Source: Candidatus Omnitrophota bacterium (GTDB lineage Bacteria > Omnitrophota > Gorgyraeia > 1-14-0-20-64-10). Taken from it: a stretch of DNA of 58,626 bases. Each line of letters begins with the position of its first letter. The stretch's first letter is position 1. The translations under genes and the position numbers were made by a program. Below are positions 10,254-18,730 of this stretch, one piece after another. A model generated the notes under the pieces. It was not told where the DNA came from and made no database searches. It saw nothing but the letters and a program-made list of their open reading frames with translations. The stretch lies in NCBI GenBank assembly GCA_016177405.1, contig JACOVG010000032.1, positions 1-58,626 of the forward strand. The letters are read 5' to 3'.

Positions 10254-11028
10254 GAAAATCGGCTTGGTGGGCTGCGGGGCCATCGGAACGTATCTGGCGA
10301 TTGAGATCGAGCGTCATCTTAAGAAGACGGCGCGTTTGTCCGGAATTCACGACCGGGACCCGGCGGCGGCCCAAAGGCTTCGCCGGCGCCTCAAGAAACC
10401 GGTTGCCATCCTTTCCCTTCCCAAGCTCGTCCGGGCCAGCGACCTGGTGGTCGAGGCCGCGTCGCCCCAAGCCGTTCGGGAACTCCTCCCCTGGGCCCTC
10501 CGCCTGCGCAAAGAGGTGATGGTCCTTTCCACCGGAGGCCTCCTGGGCTGTCCCGGGCTGTTGAGGAGCGCCCGCCGGCGGCGCCTGCCCATCCATTTGC
10601 CCAGCGGAGCGGTCTCCGGAATCGACGCCCTGAAGGCCCATGCCGTCGGTAAAATCCAAAGGGTGGTTCTCACCACCCGGAAGCCCCTGCGGGCCTTGCC
10701 CCCTTCGGCAGGCACCGGCCCCCGCGCCCGCCTGCTCTTCCAGGGCTCGGCCCAGGAAGCGGTCGCCCGCCTGCCTTACAATCTCAACGTGGCGGCCACC
10801 CTTTCCTTGGCCGGTTTGGGGGCCGCCCGGACCCGGGTCCGCGTCATCGCCGACCCCCAGGCCCGTTTCAATGTCCATGAGGTGGAGGTGATCGGGCAAG
10901 CAGGCCGGCTGGTCAGCCGGACCGAAAATCGCCCGATGAAGGGAAACCCTAAAACAAGTCTTCTGGCCGCTTTTTCAGCGGTGGCCACCCTGCGGGAGAT
11001 CTTGGAGCCCGGACGGGTGGGAACGTAG
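10243..11028 (+). CDS. nadX: aspartate dehydrogenase (NadX-like)
   Basis: [15 protein letters not shown] Rossmann motif; [36 protein letters not shown]. Confidence 0.85.
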   Translation: MTVKKIGLVGCGAIGTYLAIEIERHLKKTARLSGIHDRDPAAAQRLRRRLKKPVAILSLPKLVRASDLVVEAASPQAVRELLPWALRLRKEVMVLSTGGLLGCPGLLRSARRRRLPIHLPSGAVSGIDALKAHAVGKIQRVVLTTRKPLRALPPSAGTGPRARLLFQGSAQEAVARLPYNLNVAATLSLAGLGAARTRVRVIADPQARFNVHEVEVIGQAGRLVSRTENRPMKGNPKTSLLAAFSAVATLREILEPGRVGT

Positions 11029-11066
11029 AGCTTCAAAAATCGAAAAAGGAAAGGGGGTGAAAATCA

Positions 11067-11300
11067 ATGGCTCAAAAAATAGCGAAGGCAGGCATCAAGC
11101 GGGCCAAGGGTTATCTCTATTACCTCGACAAGCAGGGCGACGTCTCGAGGGCAAAGATGGCCCGCGGCGGCTCCAAGGGAGGCCGTCCGGAGAAGGTAGC
11201 TAAGCTGGGCGTCAAGAGGGAAGACGGCTACCTTTATTTCATCGACAAGCAGGGCGATGTTTCGCGCGCGAAGATGGTGCGGGGCGGCAGAAGGCGTTAA
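11067..11300 (+). CDS. small basic protein made of two ~30-aa repeats (KGYLYYLDKQGDVSRAKMARGG)
   Basis: 77-aa ORF with AAAGGGGGTG upstream of ATG; two near-identical units; hairpin follows downstream. Confidence 0.8.
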   Translation: MAQKIAKAGIKRAKGYLYYLDKQGDVSRAKMARGGSKGGRPEKVAKLGVKREDGYLYFIDKQGDVSRAKMVRGGRRR

Positions 11301-11337
11301 TTCGAAAGCCCCTTTCCTTTTAAGCGCTTGCACGACC

Positions 11338-11368
11338 AAGGGTGCCAGGTGAAAACCTGGCACCCTTT
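11338..11368 (+). terminator. perfect 12-bp stem hairpin AAGGGTGCCAGG-TGAAAA-CCTGGCACCCTT
   Basis: Inverted repeat between the small protein gene and uvrA; short T tail, so terminator or REP-type hairpin. Confidence 0.6.
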
Positions 11369-11423
11369 ATGTTAGAGCCGGCGTCCGCTTGATCGGAACG
11401 AAGTGATATACTGAAGGTTTGCT

Positions 11424-14216
11424 ATGGAAAGCATCATCATTCGGGGGGCCCGGGAGCACAACCTGAAGGGTATCAACCTCACCCTCCCGCGCAACAGCCT
11501 CATCGTGATCACCGGGCTTTCCGGCTCCGGAAAATCGTCCCTCGCCTTCGACACCCTGTACGCCGAGGGGCAGCGCCGGTACGTCGAGAGCCTCTCCGCC
11601 TACGCCCGGCAGTTTCTGGAACAGCTGGCCAAGCCGAACGTCGAGGAAATCCGGGGGCTTTCGCCGGCCATCGCCATCGAGCAGAGAACCGCCAGCGGCA
11701 ACCCCCGCTCCACCGTCGGCACCCAGACCGAAATTTACGACCATTTGAGGCTCCTCTTCGCGCGAATCGGCGCGCCCCACTGTCCCCGCTGCGCCCGACC
11801 CATCCGGCGCCAAACCCCCCAGGAGATGGTGGAGCAGATCCTTCGCCTGCCCAAGGACAAGACCCTCCTCATCCTGGCGCCCCTGGTCCGCGGCAGGAAG
11901 GGCGAGTACCGGGAGCTCTTCCGGCAGATTCAAAAGGAGGGATTTGTCCGGGCCCGGGTGGACGGCGTCCTGCGGGAGCTGGACCGCCCGGTCCCCCTGG
12001 ACAAGAAAAGGGCCCACACGATCGACGTGCTGGTGGACCGGATCAAGCCGGAGCCGGAGATCCGATCCAGGCTCACCGACTCCATCGAGACGGCCCTCAA
12101 GGCGGGGCGGGGGACCGTGGTCGTGGCGGCCTCCGGATCGGATCATTTCTTCAGCGAACGATACGCTTGCGTGGTCTGCGGGATGAGCCTCGAGGAGCTG
12201 GAGCCCCGCCTGTTTTCCTTCAACAGCCCTTATGGGGCCTGCCCGGCCTGCCACGGCCTGGGCACCCGGCTGGAGGTATCCAAGGAGCTGGTGATTCCGG
12301 ACCCTTCCAAATCCATCGAAGCGGGAGCCATCGCGCCCTGGCGTCGCGGCGGGCGCGGCTACATCCTCTACCACCGTTCCCTGGTCAGAGAGCTGGCCGA
12401 TCGGATGAAGATCGACCTGACGGTTCCTTTCCGAAGGCTTCCCCTTTGGGCCAGGAAGGCGATCCTCTACGGCCAGAAGAGCGTGGAGATCTGGGGACGC
12501 CCCTTTGAGGGAGTTCTGCCCAACCTGGAGCGCCTGTTTCTGGAAACCGACTCCGACTTTGTCAAGGAAGAGATCTCCAAATACATGTCCCGCGGCCGGT
12601 GTCCGGCGTGCCGAGGCAGCCGGCTCAAACCCGAAGCCGCGGCCGTCACCATCCAGCAGCGCTCCATCGTGGAGGTCTCCCAGATGACGGTCCAGGACGC
12701 GCTCGCCTTCTTCAGGGAGCTCAAGCCGAGCCCCAAGGAATCGGCCATTGCCCAGCCGATCCTCAAGGAGATCAACGCCCGCCTGACCTTTCTGATGGAC
12801 GTGGGGCTGAACTACTTGACCCTGGACCGGGCCAGCGTGACCTTGTCGGGCGGGGAGGCCCAGCGGATCCGGCTCGCCACCCAAATCGGGGCGGGGCTGG
12901 TGGGGGTTCTCTACGTCCTGGACGAACCTTCCATCGGTCTTCATCAGAGGGACAACCGCAAGCTCCTGGCCACCCTCCAGGCTTTAAAGAAGATGGGCAA
13001 CACCGTGGTCGTCGTGGAGCACGACGAGGCCACCATCCGAAGCGCCGATTACATCGTCGACTTGGGTCCCGGAGCCGGCAAGCATGGAGGCGAGGTGGTC
13101 GCCGAGGGCTCTCTGCAGGAGATCCTCGCCTCCGAGCGCTCCCTGACCGGAAAATACCTCCGGGGAGAGCTCGCCATTCCGGTCCCGGCCGCGCGGCGGC
13201 CTTGCCGGGGAAGGCCCCTTCTCAAGATCCTCGGGGCCAAAGAGCACAATTTGAAATCCATCGACGTCTCGATTCCCTTGGGAACCTTTGTCTGCGTCAC
13301 CGGGGTCTCGGGTTCCGGAAAATCAACCCTGGTGGACGAGATCCTCTACCGGAGCCTCGCCCAGCGGCTCTACCGGTCGAAGGAGAAGCCGGGCTCCCAC
13401 GAGGGCCTGGCGGGCGCCGAGGCGATCGACAAGGTGATCGTGATCGACTCTTCACCCATTGGGCGCACCCCCCGTTCCAATCCGGCGACGTACACCGGTG
13501 CCTTCAGCGACATCCGGAAGCTCTTCTCTAAAACCCCGGAGGCCCGCGCCCGGGGCTACGCGCCGGGACGTTTCAGCTTCAACGTCAAGGGGGGCCGCTG
13601 CGAGGCCTGCCAGGGGGATGGACTGATCAAGGTGGAGATGCACTTCCTTCCTCCCGTCTACGTGACCTGCGAGGTCTGCCAAGGAAAACGCTTCAACGCT
13701 CCCACCCTGGAGGTTCTCTACAAGGGCCATACGGTCAGCCACGTGCTGGGCATGACCGTGGAGGAAGCCCTGGAGCTTTTTGGGGCGATCCCCGGGATCC
13801 GAAAAAGGCTGGCCACCCTGGTGGAGGTGGGCTTGGGCTACCTGGAGATGGGCCAGCCGGCCACCACCCTTTCGGGGGGAGAGGCCCAAAGGGTGAAATT
13901 GGCCGCAGAGCTCTCTCACCGGGCAACCGGAAGAACCCTGTACCTGCTGGACGAACCCACCACAGGGCTCGCCCTGGCGGACATCGAAAAGCTCCTCGCG
14001 GTCCTGCAGGCCCTGGTGGAGCAGGGAAATACCGTCCTGGTGATCGAGCACCACCTGGATGTCATCAAAACCGCCGACCACCTGATCGATCTGGGTCCCG
14101 AGGGGGGAGAGGCAGGCGGCGAGGTGGTCGCGGAGGGCTCTCCGGAAGAGGTGGCCAAGGTCAAGCGCTCCCACACCGGGCAATTCCTTCAGACGGTATT
14201 GCCCGGTGTTCGCTGA
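11424..14216 (+). CDS. uvrA: excinuclease ABC subunit A
   Basis: Two ABC ATPase halves (GLSGSGKSSLAFDTLYAEGQRRY; GVSGSGKSTLVDEIL), LSGGEAQR x2, zinc-finger cysteines. Confidence 0.98.
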   Translation: MESIIIRGAREHNLKGINLTLPRNSLIVITGLSGSGKSSLAFDTLYAEGQRRYVESLSAYARQFLEQLAKPNVEEIRGLSPAIAIEQRTASGNPRSTVGTQTEIYDHLRLLFARIGAPHCPRCARPIRRQTPQEMVEQILRLPKDKTLLILAPLVRGRKGEYRELFRQIQKEGFVRARVDGVLRELDRPVPLDKKRAHTIDVLVDRIKPEPEIRSRLTDSIETALKAGRGTVVVAASGSDHFFSERYACVVCGMSLEELEPRLFSFNSPYGACPACHGLGTRLEVSKELVIPDPSKSIEAGAIAPWRRGGRGYILYHRSLVRELADRMKIDLTVPFRRLPLWARKAILYGQKSVEIWGRPFEGVLPNLERLFLETDSDFVKEEISKYMSRGRCPACRGSRLKPEAAAVTIQQRSIVEVSQMTVQDALAFFRELKPSPKESAIAQPILKEINARLTFLMDVGLNYLTLDRASVTLSGGEAQRIRLATQIGAGLVGVLYVLDEPSIGLHQRDNRKLLATLQALKKMGNTVVVVEHDEATIRSADYIVDLGPGAGKHGGEVVAEGSLQEILASERSLTGKYLRGELAIPVPAARRPCRGRPLLKILGAKEHNLKSIDVSIPLGTFVCVTGVSGSGKSTLVDEILYRSLAQRLYRSKEKPGSHEGLAGAEAIDKVIVIDSSPIGRTPRSNPATYTGAFSDIRKLFSKTPEARARGYAPGRFSFNVKGGRCEACQGDGLIKVEMHFLPPVYVTCEVCQGKRFNAPTLEVLYKGHTVSHVLGMTVEEALELFGAIPGIRKRLATLVEVGLGYLEMGQPATTLSGGEAQRVKLAAELSHRATGRTLYLLDEPTTGLALADIEKLLAVLQALVEQGNTVLVIEHHLDVIKTADHLIDLGPEGGEAGGEVVAEGSPEEVAKVKRSHTGQFLQTVLPGVR

Positions 14217-14227
14217 TCTGCTATAGT
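14194..14227 (+). promoter_or_regulatory. candidate sigma70 promoter TTGCCC-N17-TATAGT upstream of tolQ
   Basis: Hexamers and 17-bp spacing read directly in the uvrA 3' end. Confidence 0.4.
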
Positions 14228-14254
14228 GCCTGGTGAATCCCATTCGGATGACTC

Positions 14255-14905
14255 ATGTCGCTGTTTGAACTCTTCGAGCGGGGCGGCCCCGTCATGTGGC
14301 CGATCCTGGCCTGCTCCATCATCGCGGTGAGCATCGCGGTGGAGCGGTGGAGGGAGTTGACCCGCGTGGAGAGGGAGACCGACCGGACCTTCGAGGAGAT
14401 CCGGAAGGCCCTGGCGGGCCGGCAGGTGGCCCAGGCCAGGCGGCTGGCCCAGAACAGTCCCGGCCCCTTGGGCCGGATCGCGGAGGCGGGCCTGCGCTGG
14501 TACGGAAGGCCCCGCCAAGAAATCCGCGAGGTCCTGGAGGAGACCGGGTCCCAGCAATCCGCCGGGCTGGAACGTTACGTGCCCCTGCTGGGGACCATTG
14601 CCCACCTCGCCCCCTTGCTGGGACTTCTGGGAACCGTCACCGGGCTGATCCGCTGCTTCCAAGTGATCCAGGAGAACGCCACCCTGGCCCGGCCGGTGAA
14701 TCCCGGGGACCTGGCCGGAGGTATCTGGGAGGCGCTGATCACCACCGTGTTCGGCCTGTGCGTGGCCATTCCCTCCTATGCCCTGTACAATTACCTGGTT
14801 CACAAGATCCAGAACATCGTTCACAACCTGGAAGCCAAGGCCACCCGACTGACCGCTCTCTTGTCGGTGGAGGAATCGCCCGTCGAGGAAGTCGGTGCGC
14901 TTTAA
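14255..14905 (+). CDS. tolQ: MotA/TolQ/ExbB proton channel family protein
   Basis: LLGTIAHLAPLLGLLGTVTGLIRCFQ and ALITTVFGLCVAIPSYALYNYL. Confidence 0.88.
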   Translation: MSLFELFERGGPVMWPILACSIIAVSIAVERWRELTRVERETDRTFEEIRKALAGRQVAQARRLAQNSPGPLGRIAEAGLRWYGRPRQEIREVLEETGSQQSAGLERYVPLLGTIAHLAPLLGLLGTVTGLIRCFQVIQENATLARPVNPGDLAGGIWEALITTVFGLCVAIPSYALYNYLVHKIQNIVHNLEAKATRLTALLSVEESPVEEVGAL

Positions 14906-15311
14906 GCGATCCGCTCCCGCCCTGGCCGTGGGCATGGACATCGCCCCGCTGATTGATGTGGTCTTCTTGCTGCTGATCTTCTTTATGCTGACCTCCGCCT
15001 TCGTGGTTTCCTCCGGCGTCAAGGTCCATCTGCCCCAGGCGGCTTCCGCCGCGCGTCAGCCTTCGACGGGTATCACCCTTTCCATCACGCGCGACGGAAA
15101 ACTCTTCTGGAATCAAGCCCCGGTCACGCGGGGGGAGCTCCGGCAGCGGCTCGAGGCTTCCCGTCGGGCTTCTTCGGCCATCCTCCTGACGGCCGATACC
15201 CAAGCCCGTTTGGGAACGGTCGTCGAGATCTGGGACCTGTGCCGTTTGATGGGACTGGAGGAAGTCACCATCGCCACCTTAGAACCTAAAAAGGAGGGGA
15301 CCACGCCATGA
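14895..15311 (+). CDS. tolR: biopolymer transporter ExbD/TolR family protein
   Basis: MDIAPLIDVVFLLLIFFMLTSAFV signature. Confidence 0.9.
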   Translation: MRFKRSAPALAVGMDIAPLIDVVFLLLIFFMLTSAFVVSSGVKVHLPQAASAARQPSTGITLSITRDGKLFWNQAPVTRGELRQRLEASRRASSAILLTADTQARLGTVVEIWDLCRLMGLEEVTIATLEPKKEGTTP

Positions 15312-15511
15312 TCACGGAGATCGGGATCGTCGCGGGAGAAATCTGGCACCACCTGGACAAACACGGTGAAGTGCTCTTCTCCCAGTTGGTTTCGGGGATT
15401 CATCAACCCAAAGACCTGACCCTGATGAGTCTCGGGTGGCTGGCCAGAGAGGGGCACGTCGTCGTCAAAACGGAGGCAGGCGACTACCGGGTTTGGCTAA
15501 GAAAAGAATAG
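15308..15511 (+). CDS. winged helix domain protein (DUF2582-like)
   Basis: 67 aa: GEIWHHLDKHGEVLFSQL...LMSLGWLAREGHV, wHTH pattern. Confidence 0.7.
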   Translation: MITEIGIVAGEIWHHLDKHGEVLFSQLVSGIHQPKDLTLMSLGWLAREGHVVVKTEAGDYRVWLRKE

Positions 15512-15855
15512 CCCAACCGCTCGTCCTGCTGACCACCGCCGGCTCCCTCCGGGAGGCCCGGCGCCTGGGCCGGGCGTTCGTCAACCAGCGGGCGGCGGCC
15601 TGCGTCAACCTCATCCCCGGCATCGAGTCCTGGTACCGGTGGCAGGGAAAGATTCAACGGGGAAGGGAGGTGCTTCTTCTCATCAAGACCACCACCGCCT
15701 TCCGCCGCGACCTCCATCGCCTGATCGGCAAACTCCATTCCTACAGCTTACCCGAGATGATCGCCCTTCCGATCACCTGGGGAGAGCCCCGGTACCTTGC
15801 CTGGATGCGAAAAAATCTTGATGGTCCCGCCCCCAAGGTGAGAGTTGACAAATAG
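15493..15855 (+). CDS. cutA: divalent-cation tolerance protein CutA
   Basis: AACVNLIPGIESWYRWQGKIQRGREVLLLIKT; TTG start inferred at 15493. Confidence 0.9.
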   Translation: MAKKRIAQPLVLLTTAGSLREARRLGRAFVNQRAAACVNLIPGIESWYRWQGKIQRGREVLLLIKTTTAFRRDLHRLIGKLHSYSLPEMIALPITWGEPRYLAWMRKNLDGPAPKVRVDK

Positions 15856-15917
15856 TTCCGAAGGCCTCAAGATACCCGTAAGCTCCCCTGGGCCAAGGTT
15901 AAACCTTAAGGAGCCGG

Positions 15918-17558
15918 ATGCCGTCTGAATCGGTCGGTCTTTACATCGGATCCCAAAGCGCCGATGTCGTCTCCTTAAGCGGCTCCTTTCAGCGTCCCCA
16001 GTTGGTTCATTTCGGCAGGGTCCAGCTGCCCAAACAAGGCAGTTGGCGAAGCCAGACCCGCTTGGAGGAGGCCTCCGGGCAGGCGCCCGACGATCCCTCC
16101 GTAAACGCCTCCGCCGAAATTACCGCGTTGGCCGGCACCCTGAAAACCCTCCTGGGACATCTTAAGCTCTCCAGCAACGCGCGGCTCCACATCGCCATTG
16201 CTTCGGAGGCGGTCGTCATCCGGTACTTCCAGATGCCCTTCATTCCCTCCGCGGAGCGCAAGGTGGCGGTGGCCTTCGAGGCCAAGAAATATCTTCCGTT
16301 CAAGCTGGAGGAGCTGACTGCCGATTACCAGATCTTGACCCACAAAACCGAACCCAATCTCATGCGGGTGATGTTTTTCGGGATCAAGACAGAGACCCTC
16401 TCGGCCTTCGTCTCCGTGTTCAAGACCCTGGAGCTTGCCCCCGTCAGCCTGGAGCCGGCTTCGGTCTCGCTGATGCGCCTGACGCGGCAGACCGGGCAGA
16501 GCGGGCCTTCGCAGGCTCAAGCCATCCTCTCCATCGAGCGGGATACCGCCTCCATCAACATCGCCCGAGGTAATCTCCTGTATCTGTCGCGCAACGTCAC
16601 CATCCCACAGCCTGCCGCCGGGGAGGGGCTCTCCCAGGAGCTCATGGAAGCCCTCATTCAAGAGACCCGCGTCTCCATCGACTATTACCGCAGGCGATTC
16701 GCTTCAGAGGCAGAGGTTTCCAAGGTGCTCGTGTGCACCAAGGAGATGGAAGCCGAACAGCTCGCGGAGGTGACCTCGGCCCTGGGGGGCTTGCCGGTGG
16801 AGCTTGCCCTGCCTTTCAAGAAGATCTCGCAGGCGGAGGAAGCCCCGCCGGGGCTGGCGGTGGCCACGGGCTTGGCCCTTCGCGGATTTGAAAAAAGTCA
16901 AGGCCCGCCGGAGGTCAACCTCCTGCCGCCGTCCGCTCGCAGCAAGAGCTACGACCTCATAAAAATCTCCGTGGCCCAAGCCGCCGCGGCCGTGCTGCTT
17001 TTATTCTTCTGGCATCAGGCCACCCACTCGAACCTCGCCCAGCTCGAAGGCAAGCTTCAGGCGCTTCGCCTGCGTCAAGAACCCCTGGAGGGACTCAAGG
17101 CCTCTGCCAACATCAGCGAGTTGGAGATCGCCCGGGATGGAAAGAGTCTGGAGCTCGATTTTCTGAAAAAGGTCAATGGATTAAGGGGTGAATATGCCAA
17201 CCTCCTTTCCAGTGTCGAGAAGCTCCTCCCCCAGGAAGGCTGGCTGACACACCTGGCCATGGAAGACGAGTTCAAGGGACCCGCCAAGAAGGGCCGGATG
17301 TTCCAGGCGGACCGGTACAGGCTCCTCACCCTGTCGGGGGCTTTCTACGCCAACAATCAACGCCTGGAGATGGAGGCGGTGAACAACTTCCTGGCCTCCT
17401 TGAGAACGGAAAAACCGTTCGCCGCGGCCTACACCGAATTTTCCCTGGATTCGGTCCAGCGGGGGGAATTCCGCGGTGAGGAAGTGACGGAATTCCACCT
17501 GACCTGCTCCTCCGCCCAAGACTCCGCCGTCAAAAAACCGCCCGCGGGAGGTCCCTAG
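15918..17558 (+). CDS. pilM: type IV pilus assembly PilM-PilN fusion
   Basis: PilM-type actin-like N-terminal region followed by PilN-type VNLLPPSARSKSYDLI, one TM helix and coiled coil in the same ORF. Confidence 0.82.
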   Translation: MPSESVGLYIGSQSADVVSLSGSFQRPQLVHFGRVQLPKQGSWRSQTRLEEASGQAPDDPSVNASAEITALAGTLKTLLGHLKLSSNARLHIAIASEAVVIRYFQMPFIPSAERKVAVAFEAKKYLPFKLEELTADYQILTHKTEPNLMRVMFFGIKTETLSAFVSVFKTLELAPVSLEPASVSLMRLTRQTGQSGPSQAQAILSIERDTASINIARGNLLYLSRNVTIPQPAAGEGLSQELMEALIQETRVSIDYYRRRFASEAEVSKVLVCTKEMEAEQLAEVTSALGGLPVELALPFKKISQAEEAPPGLAVATGLALRGFEKSQGPPEVNLLPPSARSKSYDLIKISVAQAAAAVLLLFFWHQATHSNLAQLEGKLQALRLRQEPLEGLKASANISELEIARDGKSLELDFLKKVNGLRGEYANLLSSVEKLLPQEGWLTHLAMEDEFKGPAKKGRMFQADRYRLLTLSGAFYANNQRLEMEAVNNFLASLRTEKPFAAAYTEFSLDSVQRGEFRGEEVTEFHLTCSSAQDSAVKKPPAGGP

Positions 17559-17561
17559 GGC

Positions 17562-18200
17562 ATGGAGATTCCGAAGGAGTTGTCCGTTTCGCAACTGGGC
17601 TCTCTTTTTCTCAAGATCCCACCCCAAAAACAGGTGGCCTTGGTCTCAACGGGAATCGTTCTGTCAACGCTGGCCCTGGGGTGGTTCGCCATCCAGAAGC
17701 CCTACGAAAGCCAAAAGATCCAAGGGGAAGCCCAGATTCAACTTGAAAGCAAACGAACCGAGGTCATTTCCGGCTCGGCCTTGTTGAGCACCGAGCTGAA
17801 GAAAATCCGGTCCACCCTCGTCATGGAGGGCGGAACCCCGGCCCTGACGCGCCGAGTGACCGATCTCGCCTCACAGGCTGGGGTCGAAATCGATTCGGTC
17901 TCTCCGCTGGCGGAGGCGTCCTTCGGACCCTACACCCGGGTTCAGATTCGGGTCGTGGCCGCCTCCGGTTACGCGCAGATGATGGACTTCTTGAGGCTTT
18001 TGGAACGCCACGAGCCCCTCCTCAAGATTGACGAGCTCAAGGTGGGCGAGCCCAGCCTCGACCGCAAGGGCAAGAGCATTTCCGGCAAGCCGGCCGCCCT
18101 CACAACTCTTCAGGCTCCGAAAACCGAAGAAGCCTCCGCGGAGGGGCAACCGGTTCAGCTCGTCATCGGGGCCTTCTCCAAAAAAGGATCCTCACCGTGA
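17562..18200 (+). CDS. pilO: type IV pilus inner-membrane PilO-like protein
   Basis: Position after pilMN; single TM then coiled coil and ferredoxin-like region (MDFLRLLERHEPLLKIDEL). Confidence 0.75.
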   Translation: MEIPKELSVSQLGSLFLKIPPQKQVALVSTGIVLSTLALGWFAIQKPYESQKIQGEAQIQLESKRTEVISGSALLSTELKKIRSTLVMEGGTPALTRRVTDLASQAGVEIDSVSPLAEASFGPYTRVQIRVVAASGYAQMMDFLRLLERHEPLLKIDELKVGEPSLDRKGKSISGKPAALTTLQAPKTEEASAEGQPVQLVIGAFSKKGSSP

Positions 18201-18730
18201 GCAAGAGCCAAATCCAGCAAATCACCGTGGTCATCCTGCTGGTGGTTTTTGCCCTGGTATGGACCATGACCCGAAGATCCCCCGCCCCAACCCAGTTGCC
18301 AACGCCTCCCCCGCGCGAGGTCCAGGCGCCGTCCAAGCCCGCTTCGGGACCGGTGAGGAAAGACGAACCCCTTCCACCCGCGGTGGTCACGCGCGACCTG
18401 TTTTCGCCTCCCTCGGAGCTCCTTAAGACGATCCGCCGCAAAGAAGAGCTTGCCAGGGAAGAGGAGAGGCTCGCCGAGGAAAAAAATCGCAGGGAGCAGC
18501 CGGTCTCGGAGTCTGTCATCACCCCGCCGCCTCTTCAGCTTCAGGGCATCCTCTGGGGCGGCGCAACCGGGCCCCGGGCCATTGTGAATCGACACATCCT
18601 CCGGGTGGGACAATTTATTGAAGAGGCCAAGATCGTCGCCATCGAAAAAAACGGGATCCGGATTCTTTATCAGGAAAAGGAGTTTTTCATCCCCATGCCC
18701 GCCGCCGGTTCAACCAAGGAGGAATCATAA
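18197..18730 (+). CDS. pilP: PilP-like pilus lipoprotein/periplasmic protein
   Basis: N-terminal TM, proline-rich linker, LQGILWGGATGPRAIVNRHILRVGQFIEEAKIVAIEKNGIRI (PilP/GspC HR-like). Confidence 0.72.
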   Translation: MSKSQIQQITVVILLVVFALVWTMTRRSPAPTQLPTPPPREVQAPSKPASGPVRKDEPLPPAVVTRDLFSPPSELLKTIRRKEELAREEERLAEEKNRREQPVSESVITPPPLQLQGILWGGATGPRAIVNRHILRVGQFIEEAKIVAIEKNGIRILYQEKEFFIPMPAAGSTKEES

